36,156 nucleotides of DNA, from NCBI RefSeq assembly GCF_003234085.1, contig NZ_QKSD01000019.1:1-36156 (forward strand), in the 5' to 3' direction. Position numbers and translations under genes: made by a program. Below the pieces are notes generated by a model. The model worked only from the letters and a program-made list of their open reading frames with translations. It made no database searches and was not told the DNA's origin. This document shows positions 1-8,146 of this stretch, piece by piece; the first letter of the stretch is position 1, and every line of letters begins with the position of its first letter. This DNA is from Curtobacterium sp. MCPF17_052 (lineage in GTDB: Bacteria > Actinomycetota > Actinomycetes > Actinomycetales > Microbacteriaceae).

Positions 1-217
1 CCCGATCGGGGAGCCGGCGGGGGCCCGGGGGACCGCGCCGCGTGCTGATCCCGCGCGGAGCGGTGGCCCCTCGTGCCGACACGTGGTGCCTGCACACCCG
101 GCGTCAGGACCGCCGTCTTCGGGTCACGTCGGTCCGTCCTCGGAGGGAGTGCAGCCGAGTCGATACCCGGCGGTCTCGAGTGTACGACCTGGTGGTCGTC
201 GTGCACAGTGCGGCGGG

Positions 218-1081
218 TCAGTCCTCGCCGTGCTCCACGGGATGTGGCTGGTCCGGAGTGACGGGCAGGGTGCCGGTGTGGACGCTGTCGATGCGGATGC
301 TCCCGGTGTGCACGCCGCCCGCGCCGGCGCGCTGCCCGGGGCGCCGCAGCAACCGGGCGGCACCCGGACGGACCGGTCGCGGCGTCCGTCCCCGCCCGCG
401 ACCGCGACGGAGCAGCGAGGCGAGCCGGGACTGCGGCTGCCAGTTGCGGCCGTTCGGCAGACCCCAGCCCCAGCGGACGGCTCCCCAGCGCAGCAGCAGC
501 GACAGCACGACGGCGGCGACGATGCCGATCGTCGGGGAGCCGAGCGCGGACGCCCCGACCATCACGGCGGACGCAGCGACGGCGACGGAGGCGTAGAGGG
601 CGTTGCCGCCGAACACCGCGGGTACCCGACGCAGCAGCAGGTCGCGCCCGACCCCGCCGCCCACCGCGGTGATGGTCCCCATGATGATCGCGGCGGGCCA
701 CTCGAGCCCCGCGTCGAACGTGCGCTGGACGCCGACCACCGCCCAGAACCCGATGACGGCGGCGTCGAGGAACGTGAACAGCCGGTCCCACCCGCGCTCG
801 GAGAACGACACGAAGAACGCGACCAGCGCCCCGGCCACCGCGACCGGGACGTAGAGCGGGTCGGTGAGTGCGACCGGCGGTCCGTCCTGCAGCAGGACGT
901 CGCGGAGCATGCCGCCACCGAGTCCCGAGACGAACCCCACGACGAGGAAGCCGAACAGGTCGAAGTCCATCGACCGGGCGACCGCGCCACCGAGCAGTGC
1001 GGACGCGAAGACCCCGGCGAGGTCGAGCACGTTCGTCACGGCGGCGAGGCCGTCCACCGTCAGCAGGTTCATGAGGACCAT
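218..1081 (-). CDS. TRIC/UPF0126-family membrane protein
   Basis: Predicted trimeric intracellular cation-type (UPF0126, YicG/YadS-like) inner-membrane protein of about 287 residues. The first 200 residues are almost wholly hydrophobic, with two related halves carrying the family's glycine-rich signatures (GLGGGMLRDVLL near residue 55 and AVGGGVGRDLLL near residue 140). This duplicated G-G-G-x-x-R-D pattern is what identifies it. The C-terminal 80 residues are Arg/Pro/Gly rich, then acidic, and are not part of the usual domain. The start is uncertain: TTG 1084, ATG 1081 and ATG 1072 are all in frame, and the nearest GGAGG lies 11-14 nt upstream. It is divergent from efeU, and the iron box between them could affect both. 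Transport of a specific ion is known only for some relatives, so the substrate here is unknown. Confidence 0.85.
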   Translation of the reverse strand: MVLMNLLTVDGLAAVTNVLDLAGVFASALLGGAVARSMDFDLFGFLVVGFVSGLGGGMLRDVLLQDGPPVALTDPLYVPVAVAGALVAFFVSFSERGWDRLFTFLDAAVIGFWAVVGVQRTFDAGLEWPAAIIMGTITAVGGGVGRDLLLRRVPAVFGGNALYASVAVAASAVMVGASALGSPTIGIVAAVVLSLLLRWGAVRWGWGLPNGRNWQPQSRLASLLRRGRGRGRTPRPVRPGAARLLRRPGQRAGAGGVHTGSIRIDSVHTGTLPVTPDQPHPVEHGED

Positions 1082-1120
1082 CAAAGCGCACGCGTCCTCC
1101 GCTGGCGGTTCGCGCGCCGG

Positions 1121-1139
1121 TTAGGTTAGCCTCACCTTC
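1121..1139. promoter_or_regulatory. Predicted IdeR/DtxR iron box upstream of efeU
   Basis: TTAGGTTAGCCTCACCTTC matches the actinobacterial DtxR/IdeR operator consensus TTAGGTTAGSCTAACCTAA at 16 of 19 positions, with a near-perfect left half. It ends 3 nt before the efeU ATG. A possible -10 (TAGGTT, 1122-1127) lies inside it, so a bound iron-loaded repressor would block both RNA polymerase and the ribosome site. It also sits 37-60 nt upstream of the divergent TRIC gene start. Confidence 0.75.
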
Positions 1140-1142
1140 GTC

Positions 1143-2759
1143 ATGCTCGCCACACTCGTCATCGGTCTCCGTGAAGGCCTCGAAGCCACCCTGATCGTCG
1201 GGATCATCGCCGCGTTCCTCCGTCGGAACCGCGTGCCGCTCGCCCCGATGTGGACCGGTGTCGGCGTCGCCGTGCTCCTCAGCATCGCCGTCGGGCTCGG
1301 GCTCCAGGCGGTCGAGCAGGCGCTCCCGCAGGCGCAGCAAGAGGCCATGGAGGCGCTCATCGGCATCGTCGCGGTGGTGTTCGTCACCGGGATGATCGTC
1401 TGGATGCGGAGCCACGCCCGGCACCTCGGCCGCGAGCTCGAGGCCAGCGCGTCCGCCGCCCTCGGTCGCGGCACCGCGTGGGCGCTCGCCGGCATGGCGT
1501 TCCTCGCCGTCCTCAAGGAGGGCTTCGAGACTTCGGTCTTCCTCCTCGCGACCTTCCAGGCGTCGAGCGACACCGGCCTCGCCGCCCTCGGCGCGGTGGT
1601 CGGCATCGCGGCCGCGGTCGTCGTCGGGTACGGCATCTACACCGGGGGCGTCCGGTTGGACCTGGCGAAGTTCTTCACCGGCACCGGTGTCTTCCTGGTC
1701 TTCGTCGCCGGAGGCCTCGTCCTCACCGTGCTCCGCCGTGCCCACGAGGCCGGCTGGGTCGTGATCGGACAGCAGCGCACCGTCGACCTCGGCTGGCTCG
1801 CCCCGAACGGGTCCGTGCAGGGCGCCCTGGTCACCGGCGTGCTCGGCATCCCGCCGGACCCGCGGGTCGTCGAGGTGCTCGGCTGGGTGCTCTACGTCGT
1901 CCCGGTCCTGGCCCTGTCGCTCTCGCCGCGCCGCTGGAAGCCGTCGGTCGTCCGCGTCCCCGCCGTCCGGATCGCGGTCGCGTCCGGCCTCGTGGTCGCG
2001 GCGCTCGCGCTCGCCGTCGCCGTCCCGGCCGGACACACCGACGTCCCCGCGACCGCGCGCGTCACCGGCGACGCCCGCTCCGTCACCGCACGGGTCTCCG
2101 GGTCCACGGCGACCCTGCGCGTCGTCGGCAGCAGCACCGGCAGCTCCGACCGGGAGGCCCGGATCACCCTCCCCGCGTCGGCCCACCGCCGCGTCGTGGG
2201 TGCCGGCACCGCGACCGACCGCTGGCGCCTGACGTCGGACCGCCCGGCCGCCGACCGAGCGGCCGCCGACGAGCCGGCGACGCTGACGCTCGACGACCTC
2301 GTGCAGCTGTTCGGCCGGATCCCGGTCGGCATCTCGCCGAGCAGCGCGCCCGGGCCGTACCGGGCCTCCTGGGCGACCCGCGAGACCGTGACGCTGTGGA
2401 GCGCCGACGGCGGCGTGGTGGACGCGAGCCGCGCGGAACGCTCGGTGCTCACGCTGACCGGTGGGGGCCTCCCGACCGCCCGGACCAGCACCCTCGACCG
2501 CACCGTCTGGGCGGTGCCGCGCGCCACCGTCGACCGGACGACCGCCGCCCTGGCGGCGGACCGGACCCGCAGCGCGGAGCTGGCCCTCTGGACCCGCTGG
2601 CTGCCCCTCGCGCTCGGCATCGCCGCCGCCGCGCAGGTGCTGCTCGCCCTCCGGGACCGCCGTCGCCTCGGCCTGCCCGACTCGACCGTCCCCTCGACCA
2701 CCCCCACCCGTGGCTCACCCGTCACGGCGACCGCAAGGAGCACCGATGCCGTTCGGTAG
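1143..2759 (+). CDS. efeU: Iron permease EfeU (FTR1 family)
   Basis: Membrane permease of the EfeUOB iron importer, 538 aa. The FTR1 hallmark motifs are present: REGLE at residues 10-14 in TM1 and KEGFE at 125-129, whose acidic residues carry iron across the membrane. About seven membrane segments fill residues 1-300. After the usual family length (about 280 aa) there is an extra polar region of roughly 200 residues, followed by a C-terminal membrane helix near residue 495 and a short basic tail. ATG 1143 gives the canonical N-terminus beginning with TM1. efeO starts inside its last codons (14-nt overlap), so the three efe genes form one operon, probably iron-repressed through the box at 1121-1139. 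Identity is secure; the role of the extension is unknown. Confidence 0.95.
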   Translation: MLATLVIGLREGLEATLIVGIIAAFLRRNRVPLAPMWTGVGVAVLLSIAVGLGLQAVEQALPQAQQEAMEALIGIVAVVFVTGMIVWMRSHARHLGRELEASASAALGRGTAWALAGMAFLAVLKEGFETSVFLLATFQASSDTGLAALGAVVGIAAAVVVGYGIYTGGVRLDLAKFFTGTGVFLVFVAGGLVLTVLRRAHEAGWVVIGQQRTVDLGWLAPNGSVQGALVTGVLGIPPDPRVVEVLGWVLYVVPVLALSLSPRRWKPSVVRVPAVRIAVASGLVVAALALAVAVPAGHTDVPATARVTGDARSVTARVSGSTATLRVVGSSTGSSDREARITLPASAHRRVVGAGTATDRWRLTSDRPAADRAAADEPATLTLDDLVQLFGRIPVGISPSSAPGPYRASWATRETVTLWSADGGVVDASRAERSVLTLTGGGLPTARTSTLDRTVWAVPRATVDRTTAALAADRTRSAELALWTRWLPLALGIAAAAQVLLALRDRRRLGLPDSTVPSTTPTRGSPVTATARSTDAVR

Positions 2760-3993
2760 AGCGACCACCGTCCGACCCCTGACCACGCGGGGGCGCCTCG
2801 TCACCCTCGGCGCGCTGGGCGCCGTCGCGGCACTCGCCCTCACCGGCTGCGCGAGCAACGGGACCGCCGCGGGCGACGCCACCGAGACCTCCGGCAAGGT
2901 GGCCCGGGTCACCGTCACCCTGACGAACGACGGTTCCGACCGCTGCGCCGTGAGCACCAGCAAGGTCGCCGCCGGCCCCGTGACCTTCACGGTGGAGAAC
3001 CAGTCGTCCACCGCGATCACCGAGGTCGAGCTGCTGCAGGACCAGCGGATCCTCGGCGAGAAGGAGAACCTGGCGCCGGGACTCGACCCCGTCTCGTTCA
3101 CCGCGACGCTCACCGGCGGCAAGTACCAGGTGTACTGCCCGGGCGCGGAGCACGAGCTCACCGGTCTGACCGTCACCGGCTCCGTGAAGTCCACCGCGAA
3201 CAGCAGCGCCGCGAGCCTGCTCCGCGACGGCACGAAGGGGTACGCCGAGTACGTCGACGGCCAGGTCACCGACATGGTGACCGCCGTCGACGCGCTCAAG
3301 AGGGACGTCGAAGCCGGGGACCTGGCCGCCGCGAAGACCGCCTACGCCAACGCCCGCCCGCACTACGAGCACGTCGAGAGCGACGTCGACGGGTTCGTGA
3401 AGCAGGGCCACGAGGCGACGGACAACGCCGGCAACCTGGACTACCTCATCGACATGCGCGCCTCCAACGCCGACCCGGCCGTCGGCTGGAGCGGCTTCCA
3501 CGCCGTCGAGCGCGACCTGTTCGCGAACGGTGCGATCACCGCCGACACCAAGCGGTACGCCGACGACCTCGCCACGAACGTGCACCTGCTCGCGAAGCTC
3601 GTGCCGACGCTCGACTACAAGCCCGAGGACCTGGCGAACGGGGCCGCGGGCCTGCTCGAGGAGGTCCAGTCGAACAAGATCACCGGCGAGGAAGAGGCCT
3701 ACAGCCACATCGACCTCGTCGACCTGGCCGCGAACGTCGAGGGCTCCCGCCAGGCCTTCGCGTACCTCAAGCCCGGGCTGACCAAGGTCGACCCGGCGCT
3801 GACGAAGCAAATCGCCCAGCAGTTCGACGCCACGAACACGCTCATGGACGGGTTCCGGAACGCCGACGAGCTCGGCGGCTTCGACAGCTGGGACGCCGCC
3901 ACCCGAGCCGCACACGCGAACGCGATCTCGCAGCAGGTCCAGGCGCTGCAGGACCCGCTGTCCCGGCTGGCCGAGAAGGTCGCCACCGCGTGA
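2746..3993 (+). CDS. efeO: Iron uptake lipoprotein EfeO
   Basis: Extracytoplasmic iron-binding component of EfeUOB, 415 aa. ATG 2746 has AAGGAG at 2735-2740, which decides the start. The signal peptide ends in the lipobox LTGC with acylated Cys35, so it should be anchored on the outer face of the membrane. Residues 55-150 form the cupredoxin-like domain, including the family's Y-x-V-Y-C-P-G segment. From about residue 175 to the end is the M75 imelysin-like domain with its HxxE metal motif, H252-A-V-E255, followed by helical repeats. It overlaps efeU by 14 nt and shares GTGA with efeB, implying translational coupling. In the family, EfeO binds iron and passes it to EfeU with EfeB. All key residues expected for a working protein are visible. 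Confidence 0.95.
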   Translation: MPFGRATTVRPLTTRGRLVTLGALGAVAALALTGCASNGTAAGDATETSGKVARVTVTLTNDGSDRCAVSTSKVAAGPVTFTVENQSSTAITEVELLQDQRILGEKENLAPGLDPVSFTATLTGGKYQVYCPGAEHELTGLTVTGSVKSTANSSAASLLRDGTKGYAEYVDGQVTDMVTAVDALKRDVEAGDLAAAKTAYANARPHYEHVESDVDGFVKQGHEATDNAGNLDYLIDMRASNADPAVGWSGFHAVERDLFANGAITADTKRYADDLATNVHLLAKLVPTLDYKPEDLANGAAGLLEEVQSNKITGEEEAYSHIDLVDLAANVEGSRQAFAYLKPGLTKVDPALTKQIAQQFDATNTLMDGFRNADELGGFDSWDAATRAAHANAISQQVQALQDPLSRLAEKVATA

Positions 3994-5288
3994 GCGACAG
4001 CGACGACCGCAGCACACGGGAGGACGAGACCCGGGGAGTCTCGCGCCGAGGACTGCTCGGGGCGGGACTGGCCGTCGCCGGCGCCGGCGTCGGCGCGGCC
4101 GCCGGCATCGCCGGGTCAGCGGTGGCGAGCGGCGTCGACCCGTTCACGGCGGCGGCGAACGGCGACGAGTCCGTCGACATGTCCCGCAGCCATCCCTTCT
4201 ACGCGGCGGCGGCCGGAACACCGCAGGGCGGTATCCGGACCGACCCGCAGCGCCACTGCGTGTTCATGACCTTCGACCTGACCCTCGGCACCGCCACCGA
4301 GTTGCAGGTGCTGCTCGCCCGCTGGTCGGCCGCGATCGCACAGCTGCAGGCCGGGCAGACGATCGGCAGTGTCGAACCCACGCACGGGGACGGCGTCGGC
4401 GCGGACACCGGCGAAGCACTCGACCTCGGCCCCGCGTCCCTGACGGTCACGGTCGGCCTCGGCCCCGGGGTCTTCGACGAGCGCTTCGGTCTGACCGGCA
4501 AGCGACCGGCGGACCTCACCGAGCTGCCGTCCCTGCCGAGCGACCGCTTCGAGCCCGGTCTGACCGGCGGGGACCTCTCCCTGCAGGCGTGTGCCGACGA
4601 CCCGCAGGTGGCGTACCACGCGGTCCGCGACCTGGCCCGGATGGCACGGGGGAGCGCGACGGTGAAGTGGACCGTCCTCGGTTTCGGGCGCGCTTCGGCC
4701 GGGCCCACCCAGGCGACACCGCGGAACCTGATGGGCTTCAAGGACGGCACCCGGAACATCACCACCGACGCCGACCACGACCGCTTCGTGTGGCTCGACG
4801 AGGACGCCGACTGGATGGCCGGCGGCACGTACCAGGTGGTCCGCAAGATCCGGATGAACCTGGAGATTTGGGACGCCGACGTCGTCAGCGACCAGCAGCG
4901 GGTCTTCGGCCGGACAAAGGTCACCGGGGCGCCGCTCTCCGGCGGCCAGGAGCACACCACGCCGGACTTCCACGCGACCACGCACGGAGCGCCCGCGATC
5001 GACCCCCGCTCGCACGTCGCCCTCGCCGCACACGAGGCGAACGGCGGCGTGAAGATCCTGCGCCGCGGGTACAACTACACCGACGGCCTCAACCAGTACG
5101 GGCAGCTCGACGCCGGACTGCTGTTCGTGGCGTACATGAACGACCCGGACCACTTCACCCGGCTGCAGCGGAAGCTCGGCGCCTCGGACCGGCTCAACGA
5201 GTACATCGCACACATCGGGTCGGCGGTCTTCGCGGTCCCGCCGGCACCCCGCAAGGGCTCGTACATCGGCGAGCAGCTCTTCCGATGA
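3990..5288 (+). CDS. efeB: Deferrochelatase/peroxidase EfeB (Dyp type)
   Basis: Secreted heme-dependent dye-decolourising peroxidase of the efe operon, 432 aa, GTG start overlapping the efeO stop by 4 nt. The N-terminus has a twin-arginine signal (SRRGLLG, Arg19-Arg20, then a small-residue hydrophobic stretch to about 45), fitting Tat export of a folded, heme-loaded enzyme. The Dyp signature GxxDG is GFKDG at 249-253. The probable proximal heme ligand is His342 in SHVALA, followed by ILRRGYNY, a conserved block of the EfeB branch. In this family it oxidises Fe2+ with peroxide for uptake by EfeO/EfeU; a role in removing iron from heme has also been proposed. It is the last gene of the operon, followed by a strong hairpin at 5343-5381. 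Confidence 0.94.
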   Translation: MSDSDDRSTREDETRGVSRRGLLGAGLAVAGAGVGAAAGIAGSAVASGVDPFTAAANGDESVDMSRSHPFYAAAAGTPQGGIRTDPQRHCVFMTFDLTLGTATELQVLLARWSAAIAQLQAGQTIGSVEPTHGDGVGADTGEALDLGPASLTVTVGLGPGVFDERFGLTGKRPADLTELPSLPSDRFEPGLTGGDLSLQACADDPQVAYHAVRDLARMARGSATVKWTVLGFGRASAGPTQATPRNLMGFKDGTRNITTDADHDRFVWLDEDADWMAGGTYQVVRKIRMNLEIWDADVVSDQQRVFGRTKVTGAPLSGGQEHTTPDFHATTHGAPAIDPRSHVALAAHEANGGVKILRRGYNYTDGLNQYGQLDAGLLFVAYMNDPDHFTRLQRKLGASDRLNEYIAHIGSAVFAVPPAPRKGSYIGEQLFR

Positions 5289-5295
5289 GCACGGC

Positions 5296-5339
5296 GCCGG
5301 TGACCGCCAGGAGGTGAGCCGGTGACCGCCAGGAGGTGA
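5296..5339. repeat. Perfect 22-bp tandem duplication
   Basis: Two identical, directly adjacent 22-bp units (5296-5317 and 5318-5339) begin 8 nt after the efeB stop. Each ends with AGGAGGTGA, a nine-base match to the anti-Shine-Dalgarno complement, although no convincing gene follows. Confidence 0.9.
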
Positions 5340-5342
5340 GAG

Positions 5343-5381
5343 GGGTGTCCTCCGCCGTTTCCCTGGAGGCGGAGGACACCC
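5343..5381 (+). terminator. Hairpin terminator after efeUOB
   Basis: A perfect 14-bp inverted repeat (GGGTGTCCTCCGCC, 5343-5356, with its complement at 5368-5381) encloses an 11-nt loop. There is no T-run, as is common in high-GC actinobacteria. It lies 55 nt after the efeB stop and is the likely end of the efe transcript. Confidence 0.7.
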
Positions 5382-5557
5382 GCGACGCGGGGTCCGATCG
5401 GGCGGAACCACCGTCCGGCGACCCGGCGCGGCGCATCGCGCGTGGCGACCGGTGCAGCGTACCGCGATGACATGCGGAAACCGCCCGTGCTGTCCGAGAG
5501 CGGCTGCCGGACCACGAAGGAACGCGCCGCCCTCCCGTCGGCTGCCGGAGGACGCAG

Positions 5558-5593
5558 GACGGGCCCGCCCACCGGTCGGTGGACGGGCCCGTC
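5558..5593 (-). terminator. Hairpin terminator for the 5'-nucleotidase gene
   Basis: Sixteen-bp arms (5558-5573 and 5578-5593) enclose a 4-nt loop. The single imperfect position is C:A in plus-strand RNA but a G:U pair in minus-strand RNA, so the structure suits the minus-strand gene that stops 27 nt upstream at 5620. Confidence 0.7.
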
Positions 5594-5619
5594 GGTGATC
5601 CGCGAGGCCGGGAGGCGCG

Positions 5620-7995
5620 TCAGCCCTCCGAGGGCTCGCCCACGTCGTGCGCGGCACGCTTCCGGCGGACCACCAGCAGTGCGGTCAGCCCGGCGAGCAG
5701 CAGCAGCCCGGCCGCGACGGCCGGTGCTACGAGCTCGGCGCCCGTGGAGGCGAGGGCACCCCCGTCAGCGGTGCCGATCCCGCCACCGGCGATCGGGACG
5801 ACACCGGTGCCGGTGCCGCCGGTGCCGCCGGTGCCGCCGAGGCCGGCGTCGCCGGAGCCCCCGTCGCCACTTCCGGGGACGGGGGTCGGCGTCGGGTCGG
5901 AGCCGTCGACGGGCTCACCCGGACCGGTGCCGGGATCGGGGACGACCGCGATCGGGACCGTCACGGCCAGCGTGATCTGCTGCCCGTTCGGCAGCTCCAC
6001 GACGAGCGGCTCGTCCGAGGTCTCGACGGCCGTGGCGGCCAGGCGCGACGCGGTCGACGGCGCTGCCGGCTGGGCGACGCCCGGCTCGGGGACCGTGAAG
6101 GTCAGCGAGGCGCGACCCTGCTCGTCGGTCTTGTCGACGACGGCGGTGTCGATCGGGCTCGTGGCGAGCACCTGGTCCCCGGCGGAGACCGAGACGTCGC
6201 CGCGCTGGTCACCGGCGTTGCTGAACACCAGCGAGGACAGGTCGATCGTCACGGCGTCACCGGGCTGGAAGCCGCCCTCGGGGACCGGCGTCGTGCGGAC
6301 GCCGATCGACCGCTGGTCCATCGGCGGTTCGACGGCGTCGTGTGCCGCGAAGTAGTCCGCCTGCGCCTGCAGGTCGACCTGACCCGAGTCCGCCTTGTTC
6401 GTCCCCGCCGCGAACGCCGCGAAGTTGTCGCCCCCGGTCGACAGGAACGAGTTGACGGTCACCTTGATCGTCGCATCGAGCGCGATCGGCTCACCGTCGA
6501 GGGTCATGCCCGTGATGCGCTCGCCGCGGCCGGCGGACGGGTCGTACGTGTAGGCGAAGCCGCTCGAGACACCGAGCTTCAGGAACGGACGTTCGAGGCC
6601 GTCCGGCTGCCACTGCTGCTCGAGGGCGTCCTTGATCTGTTGGCCCGTGAGGTCCTCGGTGACCAGGGTGTTCGCGAACGGCTGGACGAGTGCGGCCTCC
6701 TTGTAGGAGACGCTGCCGTCCGGGTCGCCGGCACCGCTGGAGGCGTACACGAGGTCGGTGCGCAGGCCGCCCGGGTTCATGAAGGCGATCTGTGACCCCT
6801 GGCGTTCGGTGGCCCAGCGCTGCACCTCGGCGATGTTGTTGCCGAGGGTCGACTCGCCGCCGCGGTTCTCGGTCTTGCCGTCGGACTGCAGTGCGCGGCG
6901 GAGGTCGCCCGTGATCGTGCCGAGTGGCTCCTTGCCCTTGACGTCCGCGATCGCCTTGGCGTCGGCGACCGTCTTCGTGACGGCGTCGACCGAGGTGGTG
7001 TCCTTCGGAGCCGCGGTCGCGGTGTTGAGCGGCAGCACCTCGGCGCTGATGCCGGTGAGCGTGTGGTCCGCGCCGACGGTCAGCTGCAGGTGGCCGTAGT
7101 TCATGCCGTACGAGCCGGTCTGGATCACCGGGCGGACGGTGCCGTCCGGGCCGGCGATCTCGTGGTCGTACACCGCGTGGGTGTGCGCCGACACGATCGC
7201 CGCGACCTTCGACGACACCTTGCCGGTGATCTGGCCGAAGGCACCGCTGCCGGTGGCGTCGCTGAGCGCGCTCGTGGTGGCACCCTCGTGCACGAGCAGG
7301 ACGAGGACGTCGGCCTCGCCGTTGGTCGCGTCGCCGTCGGTGAGTTCGGTCGCGTAGCGGTTGACCGAGCTGACGATCGGGGCCATCGCGAGGCCCTTGA
7401 CGCCACCCGGGCTGACGAGCCCGGGGATGAGCGCCTCGGTGGTCGCGCCGATGAAGCCGACCTTGACACCGCCCTTCTCGACGATCGACCACGGGGTGAA
7501 CGCCGGATCGGTGGTGCCGGCCTTGACGATGTTCGCCGAGATGTAGGGCCAGGTGGCCCGGTCCTCGATGCGCCCGGTGAGGTCGTCCTGGCCCTTGTCG
7601 AGCTCGTGGTTGCCGATCGCGCTGACGTCGAGGTGCATCTGGTTGAGCACGTCGATCGTCGGGTCGTCGTCCTGCACGAACGAGGTGAACGTCGAGGCGC
7701 CGACGTTGTCACCCGCGCTCGTGAAGATGGTGTTCGGGTTCGCCTCGCGCTGCGCCTGCACCACGGCGGCCAGCTTCGCGGCGCCCGCGGCCTTGTCGGC
7801 CGTGGTGCCCTCGGACTCGATGCGACCGTGGAAGTCGTTGACGTCGACGATGTCGATCGTCGTGGGCCCAGGCTCCGCGGCGGACGCGGTGGTCGGGGCG
7901 CCGAGGGCGACGAGGACCCCTGCGGTGGCGAGAGCGGTGCCGGCGACGATGCCGCGCCTCCGCCTGGTGGTCTCGGGGATGTGGGTCGGGCTCAT
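5620..7995 (-). CDS. Cell-wall-anchored bifunctional metallophosphatase/5'-nucleotidase
   Basis: Exported nucleotidase of 791 aa that should release nucleosides and phosphate from extracellular nucleotides. A basic-start signal peptide covers residues 1-40 (TTASAAEP cleavage region). The metallophosphatase domain follows: DVNDFHGR (51-58), GDNVGAS, GNHELDKG and AHTHAVY supply the two-metal ligands. The 5'-nucleotidase C-terminal domain spans roughly 360-550, including NPGGLRTDL and STGGDNF. After a further domain of about 120 residues and a Gly/Pro/Thr-rich linker comes LASTG (748-752), a membrane helix (about 755-776) and RRKR. This is the layout of a sortase substrate of the LAXTG type used by class E sortases in high-GC Gram-positives. 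AGGAG lies about 10 nt before the ATG. It stands alone, with its own terminator. Confidence 0.92.
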   Translation of the reverse strand: MSPTHIPETTRRRRGIVAGTALATAGVLVALGAPTTASAAEPGPTTIDIVDVNDFHGRIESEGTTADKAAGAAKLAAVVQAQREANPNTIFTSAGDNVGASTFTSFVQDDDPTIDVLNQMHLDVSAIGNHELDKGQDDLTGRIEDRATWPYISANIVKAGTTDPAFTPWSIVEKGGVKVGFIGATTEALIPGLVSPGGVKGLAMAPIVSSVNRYATELTDGDATNGEADVLVLLVHEGATTSALSDATGSGAFGQITGKVSSKVAAIVSAHTHAVYDHEIAGPDGTVRPVIQTGSYGMNYGHLQLTVGADHTLTGISAEVLPLNTATAAPKDTTSVDAVTKTVADAKAIADVKGKEPLGTITGDLRRALQSDGKTENRGGESTLGNNIAEVQRWATERQGSQIAFMNPGGLRTDLVYASSGAGDPDGSVSYKEAALVQPFANTLVTEDLTGQQIKDALEQQWQPDGLERPFLKLGVSSGFAYTYDPSAGRGERITGMTLDGEPIALDATIKVTVNSFLSTGGDNFAAFAAGTNKADSGQVDLQAQADYFAAHDAVEPPMDQRSIGVRTTPVPEGGFQPGDAVTIDLSSLVFSNAGDQRGDVSVSAGDQVLATSPIDTAVVDKTDEQGRASLTFTVPEPGVAQPAAPSTASRLAATAVETSDEPLVVELPNGQQITLAVTVPIAVVPDPGTGPGEPVDGSDPTPTPVPGSGDGGSGDAGLGGTGGTGGTGTGVVPIAGGGIGTADGGALASTGAELVAPAVAAGLLLLAGLTALLVVRRKRAAHDVGEPSEG

Positions 7996-8087
7996 CGTGT
8001 GAGGACTCCTGGTGTGGTGGTTCTGCCCCCGGACGGGGGACGCGACCTGCCGAACCTACGAGGATCCACAGGCGACACGCCAGACCC

Positions 8088-8136
8088 GGGTCGGCGGCGT
8101 CACGTGTTGTTCAACTGCACGGAACACCGCCGACCC
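8088..8136 (-). terminator. Possible terminator after the PoxB-like gene
   Basis: Ten-bp arms GGGTCGGCGG (8088-8097) and CCGCCGACCC (8127-8136) enclose a 29-nt loop, starting 11 nt past the minus-strand stop at 8147. The loop is long and there is no T-run, so support is moderate. Confidence 0.45.
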
Positions 8137-8146
8137 GTCGTCCTGG

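Larger units (their letters stand above)
5289..5619. other. Intergenic region between convergent efeB and nucleotidase gene
   Basis: This 331-nt stretch holds the 22-bp tandem duplication (5296-5339), a perfect hairpin (5343-5381) and a second hairpin (5558-5593). The only candidate gene is a 41-codon GTG frame at 5345-5470, preceded 8 nt upstream by AGGAGG. Its start lies inside the first hairpin and its product is unrecognised, so I do not call it a gene. Nothing else is visible in 5382-5557. Confidence 0.6.

Noticed and set aside
83..1129. Long plus-strand open frame (348 codons) opposite the TRIC gene
   Set aside because: Its product is Arg/Pro/Asp-rich low-complexity sequence typical of a shadow frame in GC-rich DNA; the minus-strand frame has clear membrane helices and family motifs.
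5345..5470. 41-codon GTG frame with a strong Shine-Dalgarno
   Set aside because: Its start lies inside a terminator-like hairpin and the product is unrecognised, so I reported it only as an observation.
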